Shown here piece by piece: positions 34,090-47,100 of a stretch of 64,000 bases of DNA (position 1 is the stretch's first letter; each line of letters opens with the position of its first letter). The notes beneath the pieces were generated by a model. It did no database searches, was not told the origin of the DNA, and worked only from the letters and a program-made list of their open reading frames with translations. The stretch spans positions 1-64,000 of the forward strand of contig VZSF01009849.1 of assembly GCA_013398295.1 (NCBI GenBank), given 5' to 3'. This DNA is from Chionis minor (lineage: Eukaryota > Chordata > Aves > Charadriiformes > Chionididae). The position numbers were made by a program, and so were the translations under genes.

Positions 34090-37000
34090 GAACAGCCGCT
34101 TTCAGTTCATGAGTGTGTCTAAGGCATCAAAAGAGATGGAAGAAAAGGGCACAGGTTTATTGCAGTAAATGGGAATACTACCATGGAGGATGCAGAATTG
34201 GAGCTTCAGGGGCCAACATATTTTGGCAAGTTGTAATCCTAAGAGGGGCGGCTTTTCACCTGATAATTCCTTGGACCTATTCCTGAAGCTTTGTCGTGAG
34301 ATGAAACACTCCTTTATAATGCACAACTGGAAATACTTTATCCCCTTATAGATTTCTTCTATTGCCTGATATTTCCTACAGCATCATGCACTATACTGTA
34401 TAGTAAATCTCTCCTCCATCAGACGGACAGATACAAAACAGAAAGTGATTTATTATTCTGTCCCATTATGCCTGTTTTCATAGAAACTAATTATTCTGCA
34501 TTGTTGTATTAGATACTTTAAGAAAGATTACATTTTCTTACTTTGGGCTGATAAAAAAAATTAAATCCATCAGTTTTCCTAAACACATTAGAGTAAAGAC
34601 AGAATTTCTGGTTCTAATTATTAATCAGTCAGATTTGAGGACACAGAATATTTGACTTAAGCTCAATATATGCACGAACAATGTCCCAATATCACATTTT
34701 GTATTGAAACAATTTTTCACTTTATAAAAGTCTTTAGGAGAGGAACCCAAGCTGCAGTTCTCCCTCAAGGTCGTGGGAGCTTAATGCAGCCTCTTCCGTG
34801 TAACAAAGCTTAAACGTTATCTCCAACTTTACAGGCACTACAGGCATCTTCTTCCCTCCCCTCCAAGCCCCTGGTTATGCCTTAGTGTTGTAGGGATGAA
34901 ATAAGAGAGAGGGAAGCTATCCATTATGCCTGGAGCCTGGGTGGGAATGCTTCTGTAGAAAGAAGTGAGACCAGGGGCTTGGGGTGGAGTTAAGGTGGGC
35001 TAGAATGTTTCCTGATGATTTTGATATATGTGATTCTGGAATTCAGCCATGATTTGGCCTATGTATGTGCTTATACTTTAACATCTAAATCATCATACTG
35101 CATGTATAGGAGTAGGCAAAGTGAAGCATGGGCCTGAATGTTTTCCTGAATCTGATCTACTGGCAAGAACAAGGCGGTAGGTTGGAGAACGGCTCTGATA
35201 CTGTAACCATGTCACCGCTTCCTCATGGATTACAGGAGAGCTATCAGGCTGTGAGCTAGCCCCTATGCACCGACAGAGCCTGGTGGACCCATCCCACCAA
35301 GCTTCTGCACATGGGATCAGGCCTCTCAGCTGGGAGAGCACAGCTCTTAGCCCTTAGAATTGTATTTCCCCTTCATGCAATCGTAGTGCATTAGTTTTAT
35401 TGTTGCCTTTTGCTGCGTAAGCAGGTCTTGTACTGAGGAAAGGGTAAAAAATGGCTGAATTTTATTTTAGTTTTAGCTTGAACTGCCTTGCAGTCTTCTT
35501 GTATTTTTTTGTTAAAAAGAAAAATTCTCATCAGCAGTTTAAGAGTTGGAAGAGATGGTGATTTCAGGAAAATCAGAAGTAGTTTAAACATTTTCCACTC
35601 CCCATTCCAGACTGTGGTTCTGTGGGAGGACTAAGGATACTTGACTTGCAGAAACAGGCAAAACACAAGCCCTGATCTAAGCCAGGATGAGTTCTGGCTA
35701 CTCCAGTTCAGTAGTGGATGATAGATAACCTCCTCACTAAAGGATTACTGAGCTTTTAAAATAACTGCCCCTCCCGAAAAGGGTGTTTATGGTGTTATCC
35801 TAAGAAAGGGACTTTCAACAGAACTCAGTAAGGAAGTAGACCAGAGAAGAGAGGATCTGTTCTGGGCCTGCCTTTGAGGCTTAGCTTTAAACCAGTGGGT
35901 GGGTACTGTTAAATGACTGGAGAGGGCTTGTGTCATTGTTGTAGCATTCCTCAGAGACCCCAGGATGTTTGATGTGAATTAACCCTTCCATAGGCTTGGA
36001 ACAACGCTCTGTTCAATGCATATCTTTTCCTGAAGGTGAACTTCTCCATTCAGCCATTCCACAGCAGTTAGGAAGAATCTCATCTCATAGGTCTCATTTT
36101 CTAATCAGCCATGCTCCATTTGTGAACATCGCTTGTGTACACAATTATGGTACCGTCAGTAACAGCATAAGGCTGTTACGTGATTTGCAGGCACCTGCAT
36201 CAAATATTTGAATAAACTCATGATAATGTCACATCAAATTTCCATTTTAGCGGCAAAAATTTACTTCACACACAGTCATACAAGTATTTTTCTGAAACTG
36301 GGCTCTCTGTCCAACAAGTGGCTGTACAAAGATCTTGTGTTCTTTCTGCTAAACCAAGAGGCCTGTAATTCACTATGTTATGCTCATGTTCAGCCCCATG
36401 TTTGCTTCTATAATAACAGCTGTAAAAACCCCTCACAACCCCGTGTCTTTTCAGCTTCCCCCCCTCAAAAAGCCCACTGTCAACATAAAATGTAAGGCAT
36501 CAAGATTAATGGCAGAGTAATGCACATAGACATCATTTCCATTTTAATTCTAATCAGCATTTGGCATGGCAAGTGTCACTGTAATACAGCATATGGAAGC
36601 TGACACTGTCACTGCTATCATGTGCAAGGGATTGTGGGTAATAGTCCAAAAGCTAGGGCATCGCTCTGTTATTTTCTTCTGGTTAAATATCACATTGCAG
36701 CAAATTAACTTTATTTTGTTGTCACATGCTCCTCTGTAGCTGCTTTCTTAACTGCTGACTCTGCAGGCTTGAGCAAGTAAGTGCTAGTTGTTGGAGGGGG
36801 GTGGTTTCAGGCACCTTCAGCTTGCCAATGGCTCTGAAACACTTGTCATGGGCATGATATAGAAGGAAACAGAAAGAGCAGGGACAGAACTGAGAAAAGT
36901 TTATTACCATCTCCAAATTTGAGCAAAATATTTTTCTCTTTTTTATCTTTAGCATTTCAGTGACTCAGAAATACGCTGTGACATGGCAAGCCTCTGGCCT

Positions 37001-38400
37001 TTTCTCTCAGAGGCACTCTGTAGTGAGTGCCTCAGCCTGAGCCAGGCTCCTCAAGGAGCCCTGTCTGAGGCTCTGTAGGCTAAACGTGTCTGCCTTTTGT
37101 TTCTCTAAAACACTGCACTGCACATATGTCAGGTAACACACATTGTGTGTGTCACTTGTTTGGCCTCCTTGTGTCCTGCTGTCACTGAATCTGCATTGCT
37201 TCCATTTGCAGCACAACACCTTTGTGTATCTCCTGCTCTGTGGCAGGTTTGCGACTTGCCAGACAGTTGAAATTCTTCAATGAGGTCTCAGAATAGAAGA
37301 GAGGACAAGGGGTTGCACTGGTTTTGGGCTGTGCAGTCTAATGGGGCATCTCTATTCCAGGAACTCCTCATGAGAATCCCCCATCTCTGCTGAGGCTCAG
37401 GTGAAAATTTTACCCCAGCTCTGTTTTTCTGGATCCTCCCATCCTTAAACATTCAGGACTTTGTTTATTCTTGTAAATATAAGCAACTGCAGAAGAGATA
37501 GCTGATCATATCTGTAATTTTTCTTCCTTTCTGCAGGCTCCCAGTTTTGACTAACAATTCTTTTAAAAAGAATAAATAGCCCTTGGGAACATGTGAACTG
37601 GAAACCAAGATCTCATGGCAGTGAAATGTGCCTGTGTAGCTCATATACACTTCCTTGATAATCCTTTTCCTGACTGCTGTTCTCCAGGGCAGATAATGAT
37701 TTTATCTGTAGACGTCACCCCTAGAATATCCACAAGTTGTGTTCTTGAATGGATTTTCAAAATAATCCCATTGCCTCATTTGGGTCTGCGAAGTACTTGA
37801 CCTTGATCTGTCATTTCATGCCTTAGGACAGTCCTTGTGCCCTTTTCTCAAAGTGGAAAGGGAAAGGGTAGCCATTGGCCTCTAGGCAGGGTTACCAGGG
37901 TGGGGAAAGGCTCCATAAGGACCTTTTTCCATGGTCACATAGGACTTTCTGTCATATTTACACTGGGCCTGCTACAGCAAAGTCACCACTGCTCAGGCTC
38001 ACTCCATTCTTCCTCAGGAGCATGACCCAGTAGGACTAAGTCACTGCTGACAGCTGTGATGAGTCCCCATCCCCATACACTGTTCACAGCTGTGCCTGCC
38101 TCTCACCATGCTTCCCACGCAAATCCTGTGGTTCTCATAGACCCAGGAAAGGAGCAGGGGAGGTCAATTACAGTGTCTGGTTTGTGGACAGAGCTGACAA
38201 ATATAATTTGTCCTTTTTTTCTGTTTTATTATTCCAGGGGAGGCAGGCTAATCTTTCTAGTTTAAAAAAAAAAACAACAAAAAAACCCCTTACAACAGAA
38301 TCCTCTCCTGGCCACAAAGCAGCATATCCAACAGATTATAGTTTCCACTTTGTCATCTCTGTTGTAAAAAGCTTATCAATCGAATGTTTGCACTACACTT
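34090..38400. other. unique sequence, no gene recognised
   Basis: AT-rich with an A-rich tract at 38,263-38,287. The part at about 36,480-36,700 looks like a possible conserved non-coding element (see findings). A very good 3' splice-site match with a CTGAC branch-point-like motif ends at 38,237, but no matching donor follows before a SINE, so no exon is called. Confidence 0.45.
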
Positions 38401-38407
38401 AGATTAC

Positions 38408-38525
38408 AGGCAATGTGTTCTAATGGATGGAACTGGGACTTAGGAAGCTTGAATTTTAACTCCATCTCTGCTACTGGTTTGCTACATGCCCTTGCAAAAG
38501 TCCCTGCATGGCTGTTTCCCTTCTC
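38408..38525 (+). repeat. MIR/CORE-SINE relic, head and 5' core
   Basis: GTGTTCTAATGGATGGAACT, GGGACTTAGGAAGCTTGAAT, then CATCTCTGCTACTGGTTTGC and CATGCCCTTGCAAAAGTCCC match a tRNA-headed CORE-SINE in plus orientation. The head is the best preserved in the window. Confidence 0.7.
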
Positions 38526-38529
38526 TTAT

Positions 38530-41110
38530 TCAGCAGTTAAGTTTATCAGCCGTTCTTGAGAAAAGCCTGCTCTTCTCATAGATACAGAATCCAGTACAGT
38601 GGGGCTGCCCCACTCAGCACAAAAACTGTTCAGCCCAACATCTCTTCTGTAGAGATATCCCAGCTTCCTCCAGCCCTCTGAGGTTGTCTCAGGCTTGAAG
38701 AGGGTCAACACAGGGTTTCCCGAAAGGTATGACAGAATTGTGCCAGATTAAGGTCAGGCAACTTTAAATGGTTACCTCTCCTGTCTTTCTTCCCTTCTTC
38801 TCTGACTGACACTACTGCCCTCAAGGCATGGGTGTCTGATCTGCTCCTGAGTCAGCTCCTGAGCCACCACAGTTTTCAGCCTGGCATGTTAAGGTAGAAT
38901 GACTTTGCAATTGGGTGGGGATGATAGCCATTTCAGTAATCTGATTTTAATTTGCCACCAAAAGCAATCGTTTGATGAAGGAAAGAAGAGTTCCCAGAAT
39001 GCATGTGTACTATATAGCATCAAATTTTTATTTTTAAACATTGAAAACTGTTTCTAGCACTGCCATTCCTCGAAGCCTTGATGACCACATCCAATAGGAT
39101 TACATCACTGTTGCTGTACTGGCACAAATCAGTATCATCAAGCTTAGACATTGCAAAAATCTCAAAATAAGAAGAGAAGTTCACAAATGTGAGCTTAACA
39201 GCCCTGTGCCCTGCCACTTCTCAGTCCAGAGCTGCCTTGCTATTCAGACCGGTTTGGAGGGATCACTTCTTTTAAACAGATCTCCGGCTCCCTTTCCTGT
39301 GAATAAGACTTTGCAGAAGCAACCTTTGATTTCTGTGGCTTGGTTAGAGGGCAGATATACAGATGGTATAAAAATACATGATGCCACTGAGTCTGTACAT
39401 AGACACCTAACAGGAAGACAGAGAGATGAATTTTAAGCTGGAGAGGGAGTCTTTTATATGTGAGCTTTCAGACTTATTCCTGTTTTTCCTGACAAGGGTA
39501 GAAGAGCACCGTCAAAAGCTTCTAAGAAACATTTCTACAGCACACATCTATCTGTCTATCTTCTCCCTTTCTTTTACTCCCTTTTCCCCTATCCATGCCT
39601 GTCTACTATATATAGACTCATTGCTCTCATGATTTATATTGCTACTTGACATTGCAATAGAAGTGCCGGCTTGTAGCATGCATGGTTTGGGATGTGTCTT
39701 AGAAAGACCAAATTTGAAAGCAAAGCTTGAGCCTTCCACTCTTGCAGCGGTCCCTGAGCTCCCTGTCTTTCTTGTATGTAAATATGGGCTGATGAGAGTT
39801 TTGGACAGAACAAATACTGTAGGGGTAGGTTTCTGTCACCTAGTGCCACCTTATAGCTGAGCCTCCATCATGTGCAGGGGAGATAGAAAGAAGCTGAGCC
39901 TTTCTGAGAAAGTGGCTGAGGTATTCATTGGTATCTCTGCTAAGGATGACAGCAAAGAAGCCTTGCTGGTTTGGCTGGGACTATTCTGAATTTTGATATA
40001 CTTCACTGGAAGACTGATGCCTTGGCCAGTGTCCCAGACCTGCACGTTAGAGTCCTTTCCTCAGCTCCCTGCTTGTCTGGTTCTCTCCCCAGAGACTCCC
40101 ATATTTCTTTTTGTAAACAGGCACAGCTCTGTCTGCATATTGGAAGTCAAGAACAAATAAAACTAAAGCCTGATAGAGGGACAGCTGGAAAAGAGAGGTG
40201 CAGCCTGCAGGGAAGAGCGGAGGTTTTTTCCACAGAGAAGCACAGATGCATGTTCAGGGCTGGAAAAGGAGGGGCTGCAGGGTGAGGAGTTAGGTAGGAG
40301 AGGGCTGAAACTGAGGAACATAGCAATGGCTGAGGCAGATTGTTGGTCGTGAGAGGATTCCCACTGTTAATAGGCAAGAGACAGGAGGGGAGCCTGTGCT
40401 CGCTTACATCATGGAGATTCGAGGCAGAGCACTGACTGCTCTTCCCCCCTACCTGCAGTGCTGAACTGGCAAAATGACATTGTTTCACCACAACAGGAAA
40501 GGAACTGAGGTGGCAACCTCATCAGTATACCACACAAGACAACTGATATAAAGCATTCCCCAGTTAGTACCATTCTAAAGAATCTTTAAAAGATATTTCT
40601 TTTCTGTTTTGCAGCAATCTCTTCAGCTCTCGCCGATCCCTAGGGGAAAAAAAAAACCCAAACCACAAGCTAGCTCGAAAACAAAAACAAAAAATAACCC
40701 CCAGCAGACATCACAGGACTGGGATCAAGAGATAACAGCAGAGAATTCCTCTCCTGCATGCAGGTTAATTAAATGACACAGATAACCTTGTGCATGCCCA
40801 GGAAAAGTGTGTTTTCTTTCTGAAATCATATCAATCATTTAATTATCCCACTTCTCACGCTGCCATTATCTAGAGCTAAAGGCTGCACAATTATTTCTTG
40901 ATTTAATTTCTTAAACTCACCTTTTTTCTTTCAAAGTCTGAGTTATCGTTCAGTTAAAGATACATGTGGGCACTCTAGCCCAGATCTGACCTCCCAGCTT
41001 ATTTTTTTCAAAGTTCTTGCATTTCATTTCTCATCACAGTATATGCTAACAACTTCTTAGTGGTATATGCAGCAAGTTAATTGGTATTTGTCACGCATGG
41101 TAAAGTAAGA
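38530..41110. other. unique sequence, no gene recognised
   Basis: Mixed-composition DNA with an A-rich tract at 40,649-40,702. The part at about 40,780-40,930 looks like a possible conserved non-coding element. Open frames up to 114 codons occur on both strands without known domains. Confidence 0.45.
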
Positions 41111-41111
41111 T

Positions 41112-41178
41112 GCTCAAAGTCACAGAGTAGGTCGGTGTCAGAGAAGGGGTTTATTCCCAAGCTAATGAACTATTTCTA
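41112..41178 (-). repeat. MIR/CORE-SINE fragment
   Basis: GATGCTCAAAGTCACAGAGT followed by AGGTCGGTGTCAGAGAAGGG resembles the reverse MIR core-to-head segment. It is short, so confidence is moderate. Confidence 0.5.
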
Positions 41179-41179
41179 C

Positions 41180-44100
41180 AGCTTGCTTCTGTCTTACCTT
41201 GTTGGCTTTAAGAAACAAAGACGGTCTTTATGCTTTGAGTGCCCTCAATCTCTATAAAAATAGGTATAATTAGTAGCTCAAATCAAAGGGGGAAAAAATT
41301 GCTCATCTTCTTTGGTGATAAATATGCTGTGAATGCATCAGTACAGGTGTACTGCAAACAACACACCACATATTTTGGCCATAGCTGACTGACTTTGATC
41401 AAAATAAAATGACTGCTAGAACACTTGAGGGTGTTGCAGGGAGGAACTGGATTTACATCATCTATGTGGTGCAGAACTGGAAAACAGGGGAAGCTTCAGG
41501 GCAGAACTGAGTGAAATCAGCTGAGCCGCATCGGATTGCAGGACAGAAATGGCAGGTGGAGCTGTGAGTGTGTGAAATACGTTTGCAGAGCTGGATGGGA
41601 GCCTGAGGCTGCCATGGCAGTGGGGTCTGCAGGACAGGCCCATGCACATTTTTCTGGTCTACGAGCTGTTTTCCTGAGACACTGGTTCCCAAGTCGCAAA
41701 CCTTGCACAAACCACCAAACTTGCACACCTGCAGCGTGTGCCAGAGCCCACTCTCCTCACCCCATGGTTGTATTCCAGGCCAAGGTGTGTATAGGCAGCA
41801 TGTCTCTCAAGATTTTCAATCTACAGGTACCTGCTTTTGCACTACCAAAAGCAGGATGGTGGAACGCCAAGAAGGAGTGGTGGGGAAGCCAGAGTGATGG
41901 AGAGAACTTCCTGTGCATTAGGAGGAAATTCTTATTGGCTTTGACTGCAATTTGTGCCTTGACAGCCTGGGTCACTCGCCAGCTGTTTTTCCTGCGCTGA
42001 GTGCTCTGCTTGCTCTTGTTCACATTGCATTCTCCAGGACTGTATTATTTTTTTTTCTTAACCAAAGAGCTGCCAGCTGGTGTTGTTGATCACACCCCCA
42101 GCAGCAGGCACAAAGGCCAGCACACACTTTACACAGCACTCCTTCTCTTTCCCATTCTATTTTAGCACTAATAAAAACATTGTCATTTTAAACAAGCAGC
42201 TGGGAGTGTCACTAATTTCAGTCTTTTCAGTAAGGTGGTTTGGCAGAGCTTTCTTCATACAGCTCTTCTTGCCCCAGAGCTATGGCGGGGCAGGGGTTGG
42301 CCAGAGTCCAACCCCACTCCAGGTGCCAGGTGCCAAACCCTCAGCCTGCAGCAGTTTGTAACCCTAACTTATCCGCTGTGCGGAAGCAGCAGCCCTCGTC
42401 AGCTGTGTGCTCCCTTCCTTCAACCCCCCAGAGCCTCCCCACTTTATCATCTGGTGAGAACTGTCCCCGACCACTGTTGAGCTTCTGAGCCCTTCCTCCC
42501 TTTGTTGGCAGTCACTGCTGCTCCACTAAGGGCACAAATCCCTAACCTACCCACAGCTCCTCATACAGAGTTAGTCAACAGCATTCCCCCCGTTCCAGCA
42601 GCCTAACCTACCTGACTACCTAGAGTTTGAAAAAGAAGTAATTTGATGGAAAATTATGTGCCTTTTTGGATGTTTACAGAGAATTGCTCCTAAGGTTAAG
42701 GAATATGAAGGGGCTTGCTTTTAAATATAGTATGAGTATGTGAATATAGAATGGGCAGTGAGCTTTGGCACTGTGGGCTAACCAGAGAGGAGAATCTGTC
42801 AGAAGTGATGGAGAGAGGGTAGTCTGCAAGTTGAAGTCTGGGAATACTGATCTAGATTCATCCCACCTAACTTTAGGCACTTACCTGAAGTGCTTCAACT
42901 CAGAATGTAGTTATCCTAGGTTCTTTATATGGTCCATGGAAAGCAAGAGGCTATTAAAAACCTGCTTTACACTCCCCTTGCTGCAGAGGGAGCCTAGCAT
43001 GACACGGTTTCCATCTCAGATGCTGCATTTAAGTAGCTGAAGTTGAATGCAATGAATCTGGGCTTTGAAAATCTGCTACTGCTTACAGTGGCAGACTCGT
43101 GAGTCTCCTACATCTGTCTTACGGAAAGCATCTTTTTTTCATCCCATACCTGTGTAGTTACCTGTCTAATACAAAGAAGCTGAGTATGTAACTTGCGCTA
43201 GGAGTGACCTCATGAAGTGCTGAGGTCTAGAAGTCCAAAGTAAATACACCTACCACTGACTTTTTCAAGATACAAGATTAACCTGAGTCACTGACTTTTC
43301 CTCTCTCTGATGGATATCCTTTCCATACCCTTTTCATTTCCATTATATCTATATCAGCATGCATGAGAGAGAAAAAGTGTAAATAGAGTCAGGGCACATG
43401 ATAAAGAGCAGGGTAATAAATTTTTTATTCCCACCAGTTAGGGATGACAGCATCTCATATTTACTCTCAGTGAGTTGTGGATGTTTGCTTCTAACAAATG
43501 TAAATTAGGAGCGTGGTACTACACCATCCGTCACTCAGTACTTTTAGACCATTCCAGAGTTGCTGAGGTTGTACCTGAAGTCACTGATGTTATTAATAGG
43601 GGTGGCAGTGATAACAAGATGCTTTGATACCTTATTTCCCAGTAGGGTTCAGTCCTGCAGAGTGCGTGTGTGTATTCTGTATCTGTATTTTTCCAGCCTT
43701 GACTTGTCCTCTTGCCCCTCTGGTGTTTGAGTGACAGCCTTCATTGTAAGCGTCTCAAAAGAAGCAATCATTATTTTCATCGCCTGCGCTTGCAGTTGCC
43801 CACTTTGTCTTTCAGCCTTCCTCAGGACCCAGGTAGTGACCCATCACATCCCTTTGAGTGGCTCCGCACAAGCAGGCAGAGCAGCACACCTGGCTAACCT
43901 TCAGCAATGCAGGAGGGGAAAGCCAGCATCTGAAGGTCTTTTGTCACGCTGTGTGCTGGGCACTGCTGTGTGCTAGCAGGAGGTGGGTGGGGAATAAGGA
44001 ACAAGAAAGCAGACGATTGATTTAGAGAGATGGCTGTCTGCTGTCAGAAGCCTGTCACTGCAGAGCAGGTAGAGGGTGATGAAAGCAGCCTGTAGGGACA

Positions 44101-47100
44101 TTCAGTCACCTTCTCTCTCTTCATTCCTCCCACTTGGAGGGCAGGGGCAGTAGGATGTATGGCCATGTGGTTAGCCTCTCCTGGGGTTCACAGCTAGTTG
44201 CGCTTCAGCAGGAAAAAAGAAGGTGGAATGCTTCCATATTTGCTCATATTTTAAAACAACACTAGAAAAACCCCACCCTAAACAATTACCGGTCTCTCCA
44301 CCTACTCTCCCACTCTCCATTGTTCCTGCACAGAACTTGTCAGCCTTCCATCCCTAAGAGAGACGAACTGCAGGCAGGGAGGAGGGGTGAGGGAAGGCTG
44401 GGGGCTGGAGCCATTTAAGCTGTCACCAACTCTATCGGTGCATTTAAATCACTGACACAGAATTACAATGCCATATATTGCAGTTCAAAACCATCCAGTA
44501 CCAAAATTCCCATCAGCGTAGCATCCTTCCTCCAGGATAATGCATTTTCTAACTTTATAGTATATTGGTATACAAAGAGGAGGGCAGAGTCGTGGTCTGG
44601 ATAGTGTAGCAAGGATCTATACATGGAACTTTTTTCTGCTGCTGGGTAAATCAAATTCAAACAGCACAGGCCATTTATGCTCTCCTCTTTCTTTCTATTT
44701 AAATGGGTTACTGCTGGTAAGCGCCATAATAGTTAAGGATCTGTCAGCAATTCCAATACAAAGAAGAGCAATCACACCTTTAAGCAGACTCCCAGTGATG
44801 GGCTATAGACTATCAAAGTTAAATAGATTCTTAAAATCCTAGCCGTTAGGGCTGGGAAATCTTTCAGCACTAATAGTGCATGACTGTTCCCTGCAATGAA
44901 ACCATCATGATAAGTGGTTTAGCCAGTGCTTCTCAAGAACAGCTCATCATGCCCTTGTGGCCACCCCCCTTCAGGTCAGGTATCCCATCATCTAATCTGC
45001 ATCAATTTTAGAACTTGTCCCCTCAAGGCACCTTCAGTCAGCAGAGATGCCCGTACTTTTTCATGGACCTGCGGTCTCGGGGGTTAGTGCTGATGCTGGC
45101 CTACCTGTCTCAGTACTTAGTATAGCAGGTTTTGCCCTGCCGAATCTCTAGCTTTGCCTGTGATCACAGTGGCTGACCCTCAGAGAAGGTAAGGAATTGT
45201 GGTTAGTGCTGGCTAGTCGAGGTCTCCTTTAGCTGTGATTTATGGAGTAATTGCCTGTCTGCAGCACGTGGATACACTGTTGTCCATGCCTTTGTTCCCC
45301 TTCAATTCCTCTTGAATGCACTATATACTAAGCATTATCCTCTCTCCCTGGGTTGCCCTTCTCAGAGATACATTCTTCCATTCCCTGAAACTCATATCAA
45401 AGCCAGTAGCTCTGAATTTTTGCATCAACTCTGCTGCACCTTTTCTGGATTGTCTACAATTTATTTACGTCTCCCTTGTGTTACCTAATGTGACTTCTGT
45501 GTGTGTTTGACACTGGTTCCTCTCTGACAGTAGTCTGTAGCAAATTCCTAGGGAACAATACAGGAAACAGGGCATGTACTGAGTGATCTTTCTCTTGGTA
45601 TATTCTCCCAATTCTCCACAATTTGCAATGTAAACACTTCTTGAGACAGTTTGGGACAGGAACAGTAAGACTAGGGGAAATAGCTAACGCATCTTCATTG
45701 CTTGACAGCCTCTTCTGAGGTGGGACAGAGATTTGTTCTTTCCTGACAGTCATTTGGTGAGATGCTGTAGCAGAACAGTCTGTTCTGATGTGTAGAACTC
45801 TATGTTTTCTCTATAAATTCCTATGAGAGCATAAAAAGGAAAATCTAAGGAGCTGCTTGATTTTAGGTCAATATATTTAGTTAAAAGTGGGAGTCAAAGT
45901 AAATAGACTTTCTTGTCTTACTGGGACACTGATAAAGGCATGGCATCTTGTACTCCTGGAAAATGGCAAATGGAGATTCAAAAACTTTAGTTTCATTGGG
46001 GAAAGACTGGTTGCAGTGAAAGAGTTCAGAATGTGTGAACAGAAACTCCCCCAAATGTGCTAACCTCTCATTTTGACACAAGTTGACTTAGTAAATGAGT
46101 GGAGCAAAATAAGATATTAAAGTTGTTCCAGCTTGTCGTTATGATTCCTTTTCCAAGGATTACTGCCACCAAAGCTTACAGGGTGAAGTCCAGCAGTTTT
46201 GCCTAAGAGCTGCCTGAAGTGTACAAAATCACCGCTCTGCTGCTTTGAAGTAGACTAAGCAGCTCCAACCAATCCTGCTACAAGCCTTGCCTCCTTTGGC
46301 AGAGGGAGGGTGACAAACAGCTTGGGAGTAGAAGCCTCTCACAGTACTCCAGCCGTTTTCCAAGTGAACGTACGTAAGCCCTCACATGTCGAGCAAACCA
46401 CCCTAATGTTGTGCCCTGATGTTGTTCCACTTCTTCTCATCCTGTAAAAGATTAAGATCCCTGGTACTCTCTACTCCACAACTAGTGGAATAGCTGTTGC
46501 TGTAGCAGCAGATTAATTGTATTTATCCTCATGGAAAGTGAAGAATTGGACTGCTCGCTACCCTATACTCCTTTATTTCTGGCTGCTTTGTATATTGCTT
46601 TTTACTTGACACTTGATACATTCTGGTTGTTTTCATTTAGTGAAAGTAATTGTCCTCTAACAAAGCCATTGCAAGCAGGGGAACACAGTGCTTAAGAGAG
46701 AATAATGCAGAACAAAATGCATCAGTGCCATGATGTACCCAGATTCCTTTCACCAAAATTGAAAGCTCAAGCCTCTCCTCCTCTCCAGCAGTGGAGACAC
46801 TAATGGCCTTGCACATGTACCTGTGTGTTTTAGCGATGTCCTAACCCATGTTTGAAGTTGTGTATTCTGTTCATCTTGGTCTTAGGGCAGATTCCTCTGG
46901 ATTCCTCTCACTTCCACCAAAGGTCACAGTGCTTACCCTTTATTTGAGTCCTGCCGAATCCCCTCAAACCAAAGTAGCCCTTACCTTATTTTTCTGCTTT
47001 TGTTTTCTTTAAGTCAGAGGTATTACGTGGGACTCATCTCCTGACTGTGGAAAATACAGCAGGAAGTATACTTGGTATTACTACTCTGCTAGGTATAATG

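Noticed and set aside
38190..38237. Strong branch point and 3' splice-site match
   Set aside because: The following sequence is A-rich, has no good donor before a SINE relic, and shows no coding potential.
40595..40762. Exon-like interval (good acceptor at 40,614, weak donor at 40,763)
   Set aside because: The interior is an A/C-rich low-complexity tract and the donor (CAG/GTTAAT) is weak.
41536..42000. 154-codon plus-strand open frame, the longest in the window
   Set aside because: No recognisable domain, overlapping open frames on the opposite strand, and a length expected by chance in 64 kb.
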